The notes under the pieces: model-generated | The model's input: only the letters and a program-made list of their open reading frames with translations | Databases searched by the model: none | Told to the model about the DNA's origin: nothing | Shown: in pieces, positions 1 through 12,500 of the stretch | Position numbering within the stretch: position 1 is the first letter of the stretch | Layout: every line of letters starts with the position of its first letter | Program-made: the position numbers and the translations under genes | Assembly: GCA_025531455.1 (NCBI GenBank) | Contig: JAMYHL010000019.1 | Coordinates: 186,001-250,000 of the forward strand | Source: Apiotrichum sp. Y4204 | Taxonomy: Eukaryota > Basidiomycota > Tremellomycetes > Trichosporonales > Trichosporonaceae | Direction: 5' to 3' | DNA length: 64,000 nt

Positions 1-1193
1 CCCACTTTCCATTGGGGGTACCTCCAGCTCCAGCTTGGGAATCTGAAGAACTCTTGGCGATCCCACAAACATGTGATCGTCCTCCAACGTCTCGAGGTCG
101 TCCAACTGAGGGTTCTCAGGGTCGTTTTGTGCGAGTACTAGGTCAACTTTGCCATCCAGCTGCGTGAGATGCCTCTGTAAGGACGCCCAGGCAGTGGTCA
201 TATCATTAAGGCGACGCAACGCCTCGCCGTTCGTGACACTGCGATCCGCTATGCTTTTGGCCATCATTTTCAAAATCCTGTTCACACTTGGCACATAGGT
301 GCTGAGGAGTCAGTGCTGCAACGGGCGGTCCCTCTTACGCTTTCAAACGGCCATGGGCAGCCGCCATGTCGCGCAATCGCTGGATGCTGAGCGTGCTCTC
401 CGAGGCGACTACCGGCACCGACACTGATGAGAGGATACGTCCCACATACGCCTATTGGAATCAGTGTCTCATTCAGGCATAAGTCAGTGCCAACTGACCG
501 TGAGCTCAGTCAAGCTGTTCTGCAGAGGATCCATCATGCCGTCGGCCTGGTCAGCAGTCCTAGTAATGTCAACACTATGCAAGGACATGCAGCTCACGTT
601 CGAAAGCGAATAAGCCACGGGTCCTCCAGCATCTCTTGCTTAAGCAACGCGTGTTGAGAGGTGACTCTTGCCCAGTCTTTGCGAAAGTTGTTGTGTAGCT
701 CGGATAGTTCAATTGCCACAGGAACAGAAGCAACTCGGGGGGCAAGACTCTCGATACACTGGTTGACTTCTGAGAGAAGAGTGTCGAGGCGGGAAGCATG
801 CGCTGATCGCATCGTGGGTGAATGACGCAGCTCTTCAATTTCATAAATCTTGTCGAGCACAGCACTCATTTCGCGCTGCAGAGCGTCCATTTCATCGGAG
901 ATCAATCTGGAGCGTGTGAGTGGCAAGTTCACATGTTCAAGGCAGACTCACAGAAGTTCCGCATTCTCGCATCGTAACGGAGACCTCTGGGGTCGGCTAG
1001 GTGCACATCCGCCGTCCGAGTGCAGCTGTGTGGGGTTCGAGGAGTGTGACGAGATTGACTCTCCACGCTCCCCGCGACTAGAAAATGTTCCAGTATGCGA
1101 CGGAGCTGGAGAGCTCACGGGGTCGGTGGCCTCGTCCGACAGATCGGCGAGCGTCAACCCGTCGAACTGCTCGGTTAGGGCAATCGTGGTCAT
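1..1193 (-). CDS. KAR9: KAR9-like spindle-positioning protein (3' end cut by window edge)
   Basis: Five exons on the minus strand: 952-1193, 598-906, 499-559, 339-451 and 277 to the left edge. Introns are 45, 38, 47 and 61 nt and all are GT-AG. About 330 residues are visible. After a Ser/Pro-rich start (about 80 residues) comes a helical region that contains EDPWLIRFRT, TADQADGMMDPL, then KSIADRSVTNGEALRR. From family knowledge, these resemble conserved blocks of the KAR9 karyogamy/cortical-adaptor family, which links astral microtubule plus ends to myosin and actin. The family assignment is made from memory of motif style and not from an alignment. The start at 1193 gives MTTIALTEQ. An in-frame ATG at 1358 would add 55 residues. 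It is transcribed divergently from the PKA subunit gene. Confidence 0.55.
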
Positions 1194-2909
1194 GATGGTG
1201 CCGATGTGACCGCTAGGTGCGACTGCAAACAGTGCGGTCGCAGCGGTTTGGACTAGGTTCAGTGGTTGAATCGTGAGCGTAGGTCGGAGGTCGGTGAGGG
1301 GAGCGAACGGCGGATGTTGGAAGAATGGACAGAAAGCAAAGTCGTGAATGATGCTCAATCGTTAACGATGTCGGCGGTCATGATCCTCCAGTGAACGGAA
1401 GCAGCTTTGAGGACCTGCGGCTAATCCACGACTCGCCGCTGGTAAATAGAGTCCAGGAGCGAGTAGTCGACGCTGGTCCAACGTAGAGTGACCGGCGACA
1501 GCAGGAAGAAACGCAGATGGCGGCCAGACGGTGGAGTCGATGGGCCGTGGTGATGAGAGGGAATTGCGCTTGGATATGAATAAAAGTGTGTTTCTGGGAA
1601 CGAATGGATACCGCACCACGAAACAAAAGCGAAGCTGAAGAGGCGAGTGAGAAGGATGTTCGCAGCCACAGGAAGCGAGGCGCGAGCACGATCCAACAGC
1701 GCGTCGGGCACGCTGATTTTCGGTACAGTGCCCTTTGCAGGCGTCTGGGGGCAGCGCTTCACAAAGTGTGGATTCCCGTTATCCGGATCGCCGTTTGCCT
1801 GTGGATGTTGTTGAGCTTGACAAAGGGAGAGAGGTGAGAGGAGCGAGTGACAGGGAATGAGAAGTGTGAGATGTTGATATTCCCATTGACATGATGCACA
1901 GATCTGACCGTCAACGCGATGCTATGCAATGCACCCCCATGCATCCCATGCGCAAGCACAAACGCAAGGTGCCGCAACGCCCTCGGGTACAGTACATAGG
2001 GCCATTAGGGATAAGTGGACGCCCAGCAGTTGCCACTTGAGGCGCGCAAGCCACATTATGCACCATATGCACCTGGGCACTGGCGTACTGGCCACCACCC
2101 CCCCAGTCTCTCCTCAAGCTATCAAGGTCTCAAGAAGCCAGATGGCCATGGCGCAAACAACCCTGTAGCCCCTCTTTGGCCCTGTATGCCCTGTAGGCCC
2201 TATACGAGGGCCCTGTGGTCCTGTGATCTCGTGAGCGGTAGGTGGGCTTTCGCGCTCTCAAGACTTGGCTTCCACCTATTGCACTATTGCATGCTTGTAC
2301 TAGTTGTACTTGGTGTGAGTATGTAACATTATCCTGCCCCCGAAGCCCAGCAGCCAGCAGGCCACAGGCCACCAGCTTAAGCCAGCTTCCCCCTCGTCGT
2401 AAACACAGGGATTGATGGGGTGGATGCGCATGCAAGCCGCGGCATGTTCTCGGGGAGGCCGGGAAGATAAACTTTGTGTAGTGGTCCTACGCGCTCCACA
2501 ACGCGCCGCGAGAATGCCGCCCGCGGCCCGCGTCAACCGGACGCGTTTCAAATGCAGTAAGAGGTACAGTACAGATTCAGAGCGCGATGTTGCGGCCATC
2601 TGCGGCTAGCGGCTCCTGGGGGTGGAACGGCAATGACGTGTGTGACTAATGTGTTTAGTAAGAGCGATCCGGGTAGGATGACTGGCTGCATTGATAAAAG
2701 TACATCCGTTTCTCAGAAGGGAGACGCCCACTGGCCAGTGTCCAGGTGATTAGCTGATAGCATCATTATCCGTTCCTCTCCTCCAATGAAGACCTTCTTG
2801 CCCCTCCAGCCCTCCAGGCCCTCCACACCCCCACAGCGATCATCCTGATTCTCGTATTCCCCGCCAACACGCGCGCCAGGCTAGTTAGTGCCACTGACGA
2901 CTGCCCATC
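1194..2909. other. Intergenic, divergent promoter region of KAR9-like and PKA-R genes
   Basis: No convincing coding sequence. Short open frames overlap on both strands without splice support or recognisable domains. The interval should contain the upstream regions of two divergently transcribed genes. The only structured element I see is the degenerate CCCTGTAGGC-type repeat listed separately at 2161-2226. Confidence 0.6.
2161..2226. repeat. Degenerate tandem 9-13 bp repeat, CCCTGTAGGC-like
   Basis: About six imperfect units start with CCCTGTA, CCCTGTG or CCTATA, spaced 9-13 bp apart. The tract is non-coding and lies between the divergent KAR9-like and PKA-R genes. Confidence 0.5.
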
Positions 2910-3428
2910 TGTGTGATCTCTGTGCTCTTCTGTGCACGCACTGTGGGTGGTCAGAATCTGGCCCGCTTCTCTGGTTCCCCACCATTCCTGCTCAACTGCC
3001 CTGGTCCTTCCTCCCACCCTCTCGGGCACCATAACCACCCACACCCTTACATTCTCCCGCGCCCCCCCCTCCCCCCCCCACACAGAGCGCCCAGCCCATC
3101 ATCACACCACATCATCATCACACCGTCCGTAACCATCACACCTCCCACCCACATCCCTCAACCACATCCACATCCACATCCATCCACTGTTGGCCTCACC
3201 CATCCATCACACGCCCAGCTCCATCAGTGTCGTGGTTTCAACGATCATTCCACTCTCCCTTTGGATCAGCGCTCGGAATCTCGCCATTCTCCTCTACAAC
3301 CGTCCCCTTCGCAGCTCGCTCCCCATTCCAATCCAATCCCTCATCTAGCCTTTCGACCCTTTGTCTGCTCACACCCTTGCGGCCCGATCAATCCTCCTTA
3401 TTTCCTTTTAACGCTACTCACGTTCAGA
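2910..3428 (+). promoter_or_regulatory. Pyrimidine-rich 5' leader/promoter of the PKA regulatory subunit gene
   Basis: The stretch is strongly C/T-biased. It has C runs near 3062-3078 and CATCCA-type repeats near 3160-3185, and it ends just before the ATG at 3429. Pyrimidine-rich tracts upstream of the start are common in basidiomycete genes. The transcription start cannot be placed from sequence alone. Confidence 0.45.
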
Positions 3429-5143
3429 ATGGCAAGCTCCAATCCGGCTTACCAGGCCATTCTCAACGAACTGAACCGCGACGTGGCCCGCGAACAACCA
3501 ACTGATATTATTCAGTTCTGCTCCGACTGGTTCCAGGACAAGTTACGGGAAGAGGTATGGATTGCAGTCGTTCTCTATCCATAATTTCAGCCAGCTGACA
3601 TGCTTTCACAGCGCTCGGGCTCATCGCAGCCTTCCTCGAAGCGAGACAAGGGTCCCGGCAACCTGCCTTCCTTCAACACCGCGGCATTCAACAGCTCGGA
3701 AGACGACACCCATCAACCGGGTACCCTCTCGCCCTTCTCCGAGCACGCGCCAGACGGACCATTCAGCGGTCCGCGTCGCGCCACCATCGCTGCAGGCATG
3801 GCTGGTGGTGCCGGCGGTGCAGCCCTTTTCTCGTCGCCGTTTGGAGGTGGATCTGCCGCCGCCCCGCCCCCGGAGGATTCTTCCCCATTCAGCGAGAACG
3901 CCCCGAGTGGACCTTTCGGCACAGCCAGCCCCTTTGGAGCTTCGCCATTCGGAGCTGGAGCGCAGACGCCGTCCGCCCCCGTCGGAAACGTCTCTAGCGA
4001 TCTTGATGAGCACCATCTCGACGAGCCCAACATCCCGTCCTACGCCCTGGGTCGTCGTACCTCTGTTTCCGCCGAGTCTTTGGTCCCTACAAAGACCAAA
4101 TCCTTCGACCCCACCCATGCGTTCATTGCTGAAGAGGATGACGAGGAAGGTTCTCAACCGACAATGCCCGTCTTCCCCAAGACGCCCGAACAACTCGCTC
4201 GCATCAGGGAAGCCATCAAGCCCAACTTCTTGTTCCGCAACCTGGACGAAGAGCAAGAGGCGGATGTGTTGGCTGCCATGAAGGAAGTGACCGTTGCGCC
4301 TGGAGAGACCGTCATCAAGCAGGGAGACGCCGGTGACTACTTCTACATTGTGGAGAGCGGCGAGCTAAACTGTTACGTCAAGCGTGATGACCTCCCAATT
4401 GAGACCGAAAAGGGCGACAGCCAGGAGTTCGGCAAGCGTGTCGTCCAGTACAAGCCCGGCGGCTCCTTTGGTGAACTGGCTTTGATGCACAAGTAGGTGG
4501 CAATCTGACTCTACATATTGACCTCCAGTGCTCCTCGTGCGGCCACTATCATTTCCAATGTGCAGTCCACTCTCTGGGCTCTTGACCGTGTGTCCTTCCG
4601 CACCATTCTTCTCGACGTAAGTTGATGCGCTTTGCGTATCCGTTATACTGACTCTCTTCAAGCACACGTCGCGCAAGCGCCGCATGTACGAGACATTCCT
4701 GTCAACTGTGCCCATTCTGTCGTCGCTCAAGTCGTCCGAGCGCGCCAAGATCGCCGATGTCCTCGAGTCGCGCACCTTTGAGGCTGGAGATGCCGTCCTC
4801 CGCGAAGGCGAGGACGGCGACGAGTTCTTCCTCATTGAAAGCGGCTCGGCGGACGCGTCCAAGAAGATCAACGGGAAGGACACGGTCGTCAAGCAGATGG
4901 GCGTCGGAGATTACTTTGGAGGTGAGTCTGAACATTTCTCTGTGACCGAGTAGCATTGTCATTGACACCCGTGCAGAACTCGCGCTTCTCAACCGCCAGA
5001 CTCGTGCGGCCACAGTCCGTGCTTCGTCCAAGCTTCGCGTTGTAGCGATTGGCGAGCAGGCCTTCACCCGTCTTCTGGGTCCGGCGAAGGAGATCATGGC
5101 GCGCAACGCCACGGACCGCTATGGCTACTCGGGTAGCCGTTAG
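3429..5143 (+). CDS. PKR1: cAMP-dependent protein kinase regulatory subunit
   Basis: Five exons: 3429-3554, 3612-4492, 4529-4616, 4663-4921 and 4977-5143, encoding 506 residues. Order of parts: an N-terminal docking/dimerisation helix (residues 1-42, NPAYQAILNELNRDV); a long Gly/Ala/Pro/Ser linker (43-248); the inhibitor segment GRRTSVSAESL at about 189-199, whose RRTS site is phosphorylatable (type II); then two cyclic-nucleotide-binding domains. Both phosphate-binding cassettes are intact: FGELALMHNAPRAAT and FGELALLNRQTRAAT. The protein holds the PKA catalytic subunit inactive until cAMP binds. Length is slightly above the yeast and Cryptococcus proteins because of the linker, which repeats an SPFSE-AP-GPF motif twice. 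The second intron is only 36 nt. Confidence 0.97.
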
Positions 5144-5544
5144 ATGACAGTGAAAATGTCTATGGTGTAGAGCGCGTTGTTGGGTTGATGCCGTTGGGGC
5201 GTCAACTTCTATGCTTAGTACTTTGTGATAACAATATGATTGCCCATGTAAACGGTTCTGAAGTTTCCTACGTCTAAGGGTTGCTTGCGGTGTCACCACT
5301 GCGCAACCGTCAGTGCTGGCCAAGCATGATAACAATGATCATTAACAGGTGGCTGGCGCGGCATGATGGTGGAGGCCGTGCCGGCCGTGGAGGATGTTTT
5401 GTTTTGTTTCCGCCAGGGACTTGACCGCTTTGTGGGACTCCACTTTCTCAGCCAGTTGCCACTGATGTGTTTCCAACGCACGATCGACAACGTCACAGTC
5501 AAACGACGTTTGTTGTTTAATCTTGACACTCACCCACCACCGCC
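5144..5544. other. Intergenic between PKA-R and ARF-like GTPase genes
   Basis: About 400 bp holding the 3' end of the PKA subunit transcript and the promoter of the GTPase gene. I see no further gene or clear element in it. Confidence 0.6.
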
Positions 5545-6485
5545 ATGTACCACCTATTCAAGGGCTTGCATGCCTACCTAACACGAAAAGACGAGTACTC
5601 AGTCGTCATCATCGGCTTGGACAATGTATGTACCCCAGCTCGCCTCTGACGTGGAATGGAAGCTGACTGGATAGGCAGGGAAGACGGTGCGTGGGGTGGT
5701 CGCATTGGATCTCCAGGCCGGACTGTCGTGTGCTGAACGTTCAGACGATGCTCGAGAAAATCAAGACGCTATACAACCCGACGCCGGGCATGCCGCCAGA
5801 CAAGATTGGTCCCACTGTCGGGCAAAACAGTACGTAGCAAGCGATCTCCTGTGGAGGCGAGCATCCACATGCGCTTCTTCTCCTCATCTTGATGTCTGAG
5901 TCTCACGCTCTGCAGTCGGAAAGATTTCCTTGCCATCGACAACAATGCATTTCTTTGATCTCGGTGGACAACGGGACATTCGCTCCATCTGGCCGAAGTA
6001 CTATGACGAGTGTCACGCTGTCGTCTTCGTACTCGACGCCAGTGATCAGGCGCGTTTGAGTGAGACGTGGGAGGTGTTTGGTGAGTACCATGGGTGAGAA
6101 TGGCTTCTTGCCTTGGCCCAAGCTTCTAACCCGCAGATGAGGTCATCAACTCGCCGCGTCTCCTCAATCTTCCTCTTCTGTTGTTAGCAAACAAGCAGGA
6201 CAAGCCGACATCTCTCACAGTGGCGGAGGTGCGCGAGTCGTTCGACGCATGGAACCGCGCACGGCCGAAAAAGCGGCGGGATAGCGATGCCCAAAGCCAC
6301 GACGGGCTGGATGACGGCGACCGGAACGAGCGTCTGGCAAGCCTGGACGTTTTGGGTGTCTCGGCACTGGAGGGGTATGTCCCACGGGGGAGCACCAGAG
6401 GTGAAGGGATGCTAATGGTAGGACGGGAGTCAAGGACGCCGTCAACTGGCTCTATGTTCGCGTGCAGAACGCACGTAAATTGTGA
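5545..6485 (+). CDS. ARL3: ARF-related GTPase, ARFRP1/Arl3 type
   Basis: Six exons: 5545-5625, 5675-5686, 5745-5829, 5916-6080, 6137-6374 and 6422-6485, encoding 214 residues. G1 is GLDNAGKTT, the switch II motif is DLGGQRDIRSIW, G4 is NKQD and G5 is SALEG. The start MYHLFKGL and KDEYSVVIIGLDNAGKT match the ARFRP1/Arl3 subfamily, which acts at the trans-Golgi and recruits Arl1 and golgins. There is no N-terminal Gly2, as expected for a family that is N-acetylated and not myristoylated. Exon 2 is a 12-nt micro-exon coding AGKT. A basic/acidic loop of about 20 residues (RARPKKRRDSDAQ) is inserted before the last strand. The stop used is TGA 6483. Because GTGAGT overlaps that stop, a further 47-nt intron (6483-6529) could give a DDDRF tail ending at 6548. 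Confidence 0.93.
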
Positions 6486-6548
6486 GTCTCCGTTGCAGCT
6501 GATTACAGGCATCAGAGCTGATAGACCAGGGACGACGACCGGTTCTAG

Positions 6549-9500
6549 CTCTAGATTCTCCTCTTTCGCTCATAGGTTATGTGATGCACATTCACATTCT
6601 GTACCGCCCTTACTGCGATTGCGCCGTAGCATCTGCGACTGACAAGGACGGGATTCCACTGATATGGGATGACTTACAACTCATCGTCTCTAAGTTGTCT
6701 CGCTACGGACATCGTGCAAGTTTGACTTTCAGACTACAGGCAACAAAGCAAAAGACAAACCCAAATCACCTCAGGCTAACGCCCTTCGGAGAAGGTTACG
6801 ATACCTCTCCCATCTCCGGGGACGGTGTCCTCAGGGTACACTTCTCATGTCCTTGGATGACTGGCCACGACGGAGGAGGTACGGGTCTACCAACGATGTG
6901 GTCGGCTACATTATTTTCGGCCACCGGAGGTGATGTTGAACTGCAGCCACTCACTCTCGCCAACGGGCGACATACGAGACATAATTCAGGGTGGGACAAC
7001 GGTGAAGGTGTCGAGCCCAAAATCGCCAAAGAACAAAGGGGTTTGCCAAAGCAAAAATGCTCAATGATCACGAAGCAAATCTGCAGCACTGCACTCCGAA
7101 TAACAGCCGTGACCGGCCCCTGCCGCCGGTACGCGAGTCGTACAGTTCGCGGATATCGTCAGGCAGCCCAGAGAGCTACTTCAATTGTGGGCGAAATGGC
7201 GATGGGTACTGTAGATATCAGTTCCAACATGTTGCGCACTTGAATCCCATCCGGGTGACAATGAGACCTCTCTCTTCCACGGGATTCGTTGAACTGGATG
7301 ACGATAAGTGGAGTCAAGGAGTGACGCTAATTACACAGGAGTAGCTCCAGTCGCCCCCCCGTCTTGTTTTGGTCTCGCGGTGAACATCAGAAGACGAGTT
7401 TGACCTGTAGCTATCTAGCTGTTACTCATGCGGAGAGCGGAGACACCATTTTTATGGACTCAATCCCTTCGTCCTCCAACAGTCAGTTCAGATCAAAGAT
7501 AGGTCAAACAAGATGATCCGTATCGGGCCGGGAGCACCCGTCTTGAGACATTTTTCTCGACCTAGTGGAGCCTGACGTTTAGCACGCACGTGCAGGCGCT
7601 TTCGTCAATGGCACGTTTAGAGAATCGATGCCACCCGTTAAGTAGCCTTTCATTGAGAACCCAAGTCTCAGATCGGAATCGGACAACACAGACAACAAAG
7701 ACCAATTCCGGGATTAGCCCGACTAGCCTAGCGGCGATGATCCTCCGGATGGCCTGGACCTGGTCTAAATTAGCCTGCAATGACGAACCCCTACAGCATG
7801 ACGATTGGTCTTGACAAGTCCCATGGAGATACAGTAGTCGCTGCGCGAGGTTTTGACACAGCAACTCGTGACATCGATTATTGTCATCAAATTATCGATG
7901 GGCAATGCCAACACAACCGCGTCCCATAGAGTCAGAAGAGCCGAGTGTTGTGTATTCTTCTCTTGGAAAAGTGTTGAATGCTGTGGAGCTGGAGAATACT
8001 AGTTGGCAAATACCGGGCCATTGGCAAGTGTTAAATTCGACAATGCAAGAGGCCGAAAGGCCTCGCTTGGGCCTTCCCGGTTGACGACGTCCTCCCAGCT
8101 CTGTTAGAATGTGACTCTTCTGACTACCTGTTTCTGATTTTTTCATCTTCGTCAAAGGGAGATCTGCGGCAGGGATGCCTCCCAAAACAACGGTACGCGG
8201 TCCTCTCGTTATTGCTCCGCTCCCGTCACACGTCCTTGGATTGCTTGAGGACACCGTAAGTGTGGCGTCCGGGACCTCGTGTGGACGACGTTCGTGGTGT
8301 GTATGTGCGCGTCGTCATACCTTTCGTAAGTTCTCAGAGCGGGATATCCCTGTTGTCGACGATTTCAAAAGCACTTCAGTCAAGGCCATCAGCAACCTTC
8401 GTGTCAGCATCATAAGATATTCTCTCCCTGCGACTATTTGGTCGCTCTGCTATCCGGACACTCCATGACGGTCATTCGGATCGGCCAACACTATCTAATT
8501 GCGGCGTGAGCGGATTCCGAGACACCACAGTGTGGTGCAGACTAGCGCAAGAATCGAGAGACAAACGGTACGTTGTATTCTCATCGAAAATAACTCCTTC
8601 GAGCCATACTCTCTGGGACCGCAAAGACGCCCAACAGTGAATGGATTCGTCAAAGACAGGAGGCCAAAGTCGCTGTGCGAATCGACGGGTGGTAGAGCAT
8701 TACTGTCTCATTTTGGCCATGGAACGTCATCAAAATGGGAGCAGGTCCAGTGACTGCAAACCATCACAACTTTTCTCCCACAGAGGCAGGCTCGCGGAGG
8801 TCTACGATGAGGCGCCAGTTGCACCATCAACTCATTTTTGATTTTTGAGGGCTTGTCGTGGGTGTTGAGATCGGGCAAGTGACGCAGTGCAAGAGGGTGT
8901 TGAAGATTCTGTACGTGCAGAGGCATTCCCGCCGATGGCTCCCACTTTTAATGGAGCACCCTGCATTTCGAACAGGACCTCGCATACCCGACGACTGGAA
9001 ATGGCGAGAGCTTTCAAGAATGAAATCAAAACTCAGAAGCAGGAGTCGAGCTTTCGGCGGGGATCTTTCGACGTGGTTCCTCTTCCTCATTCTTAATGTA
9101 AATACATCGAGACCAACCGCAAGCCGTGTGATTTTAATCTAGGCTTGAAAGATTTTGGCACCGCGAACTTGCACGACGACGACTCACTTGACATACTCAT
9201 CCCGTCTTGCCAGCGGTGTAACACATTTGCTCTGTGTGTTGGGACAACAGGACAGGCCCACAACAACGACCAAAGCTTCGAACCGAAACCTCAACCATAC
9301 GGTGGCCTCTCGGTCAGTCTCGGCACCGTTCAGAGTTACCGGTTACGTAGAAACGAGCTCGACAACTCGCGCCACCTTGCCACGACCACGTAACCGCCCC
9401 TGCACGGGCAGCCTGAACACTGCAAGCGTGGGCCAGCGTTACAGGCATACACTACTTGCAACAGTTGCCACGTTCGCACAACCGCGGAAGCCTCTGATCC

Positions 9501-12500
9501 TGGGCGCACCATGCGGCCCGACCCTGTGCTTTAGGCAAGACGCATCACCTGACTGTCCTGAGGACGGACCCAGCAACAGCACCTGAGTCCGTTGCTGGAC
9601 ATCATATCCATGACGCCCCGAGTGCCTACCGCTCGAATGCTCAACACCCAAAGATGTCAAACAAGGTTGCGGATAACCCGAAAATCTCATCGTGGCGGAT
9701 CGGACTACCTACACGCCAACACCACCGACCGAAAATGAAGGGGGGATGACCAATGTTAGATGTCAAGAAATCTGGCACATCTTATAGACAAGCGGAACGA
9801 TCCCACGAGAGCATGTAAATTCTAGAGGCTGCTCTAGATGTTGCAAGAATTCAATGCATTGGTGGGATGGGTCTTGCGCTGAACGACGAGCTTTGTGGCT
9901 AGGCCCAACAAGTGCCACTGGGCTCTCATGACCTCCATATCACCATTCTTGATAAGTTCCTTCTGAGTGCCTCCTGCAAACAACCATGGCGCCCGAGCTA
10001 GACCCTTGAGTGGAGTGTGTCAGTAGGGCAGGGTACAGGGTCGCTGCGCTTAACCGGTGTGCCTGTGCCTTTTTCTATCATCCATCAAGGTGTAGAGTTA
10101 TAGCTTGATGAACACGGGTGTAGCGTGGACCTGGGAACCGGCCCGACTCAAGGCTTCCACCGGAACAAGGGACACCGGCACTGCACGACACAGTCCTGTT
10201 GCCATGGTAGGTTGCGGTTGCGGACTGTCACAAGCTATCTCTTTCGGGTTGCCGACATTCGTGAACGCTACACGTCCAGTGTCGTCGGCAGGGACTTTAA
10301 GGAATACGGTCTGGATAGGCACACCTGAACCCACCCGGACTTTGCGCAGCTGTTCTGTACGCCTCAGCTTGTGACCGCGTGACTTCGAGGCACTTGCTCT
10401 GCAGTCGCTACTCTAGTGCACGGGTTTCATGTCGAGCATGGTAGCTTAAGTCGGGGGGGGGGGGGCAGCATCATCACTGCCAGACAGAGACTCACCCGTT
10501 GTGGCGTGTGTTGGTGTAACTGTCTGTAACCACACCGTAACTGTGAGAGCCTGATCGTCGAGCGCGAATACAACGACATGATGAATATTCGGTCTGGGTC
10601 ATCTATCAAGTGCCACTCATGTCAATGGTACCTTGAAGCCACACCCAAAGCGGACTACCTGCGCGCTCCGGTCCGTGCAGTGAAATCGCGCCGCCCAGAA
10701 CCAAAGTCCATGGGACCACCGGTCACCGGGAAGCTGGCTCGGGCACCAGGGCTGCGGGGAACACATCAACTGGGCTCGGCTTGAACGCGGATTCGTGTGC
10801 AAGGAACCGTCCCGCTAACATTGTGGATCTAGGAATGCAACCAACCTCCAACGGCCTCTCTGCCCTCCCAAAGTGATGCGATCTCTATTCCTTCATTTAT
10901 TGTTCTGCAAAGCTCCGCGACCGAGAACAAGGGTTGAAATATCGTCTTACAATAGTACCAAGCGGAACAGTATGATGAGTCGCAGATCTTGAAGAGCTGT
11001 ACCGTACACCGCACCACTGGGTGCTGCGCTGTTAGGTTACATGTGGCAGTGTTCAGCCACGTCGATGTGGCACTTTGTTGTTCATGCGTACACCGGCCGG
11101 GATCTCGCATTCTCTAAACACTCTTTGCTGGAGATCCCGAGCGTTCGTCGACGCGTTTCACCTTCCATCCGTTGCCAGGTACCATGCACCGCTGTTCTAT
11201 CATGTTCCCACATTGGGGTCCCGCAACTGCCCAGTCTCAGCCTGCCAGGGGATAGTCTCCGCCGCGCCTTTTGGCTCGACACTCATGTCAGTTTGGCCAA
11301 TGGTACTGGGGCGCTGGACAAAACTCCCCCTACACGGACGTAGGGAGCCCTGCAGCCCACTCGAGGTCTTTCGGGCTCGGTTTATCTGCAGGATAATCCT
11401 TCGCGCCCTGTATGGGGACTAGGATTAGCCCAACCTAAATATTCGCGAGTAACGTAACCTCTGGTCGCTCACAAACCTTTCACCGCGCAAACGAGGAGGT
11501 TGTAGGCGACGTGGTGACACTCAACGCTCGAGCCCTGTTTGGTCCATAGGCGTGTCATTCTGCGTTCATTGTTCCAACCCAGTAACAGTGCTGGAGGTCA
11601 AAGGAGGACGGCTGGTACTCGCAAACCTTTGGATCAACATAACCCATGGCGAGTGCCTTTGAGCGATTAGGATCACGAAGCCTACAGCTGCAATGCTACG
11701 ACCGACCATCACAAGGGGGCTACGCAGTCGTGGCCCCAGAGCTCTCGGAGACGAGAATGAGAAGGAACAGGGGAACAGGGGATCGGGGGCAGCAGCCGGA
11801 CGCCCAAGAGTGGAGTGGATGAAGCTCCAGGCCGGTATCGCCATTGCGTAAACACGGCATTCCGTAGAGATAAGCTCGAGCTACTGGTGGCCAGCAGCAT
11901 CTGAGGAAGTCTTGTTGACACAACTGGATGGGATCTGCCAGCACTGCCTGGTGAGAGGTGATCTGCTGCGAGGGTCACACCACCACGCGGCGGTCCAGAG
12001 GAGTGATGAGCCAAGTAACCACACTTTTCTTGGGGACTCGACCGAGCGCTGGGCTGTATGACACCCCTCTGACTTGCATTGCAGCCTCGCACAGCTTTGA
12101 GATAGATCATGAGATGAACTTACCGTGGTGTGGTGGTGCGTCACTGTCCACCAATCGATATCAACAGGAGGATAGGACTTGCACATATACAGCCCCGAAG
12201 ACACTCCTGTGTACTCCCAAACTACCACATTTCCCCATTTGCCGCTTGTTGGAACTCTCACAGCCTGTCGTTGACGCTAGCCGACGGAGGATTAACCGCC
12301 TCTATATACGTACGTCGCCATCATCCCAACAATTATCGCCGTTGTTCTGAGCTAAACCGGCCTGCGTCGACACTCTACAAACGGCTAGTCTTGTGCACAA
12401 CGATAAGCGATAAACTCCGCTGTCCTGGAGATAACATATACTGGGCATTGGAAAAAATCCGAAGGCTGCGGCCTGACTGGAACCCTGTATCCGACAGCTG

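Noticed and set aside
3621..4256. 211-codon minus-strand frame antisense to PKA-R
   Set aside because: Shadow of a strongly coding exon on the opposite strand.
6581..7243. 220-codon plus-strand frame after the ARF-like gene
   Set aside because: Scrambled residue pattern, no domain, no coherent splice continuation. It lies in a gene-poor region.
9265..9290. GGTTCGAA-like B-box on the minus strand
   Set aside because: No matching acceptor, D or anticodon arms around it, so not a tRNA.
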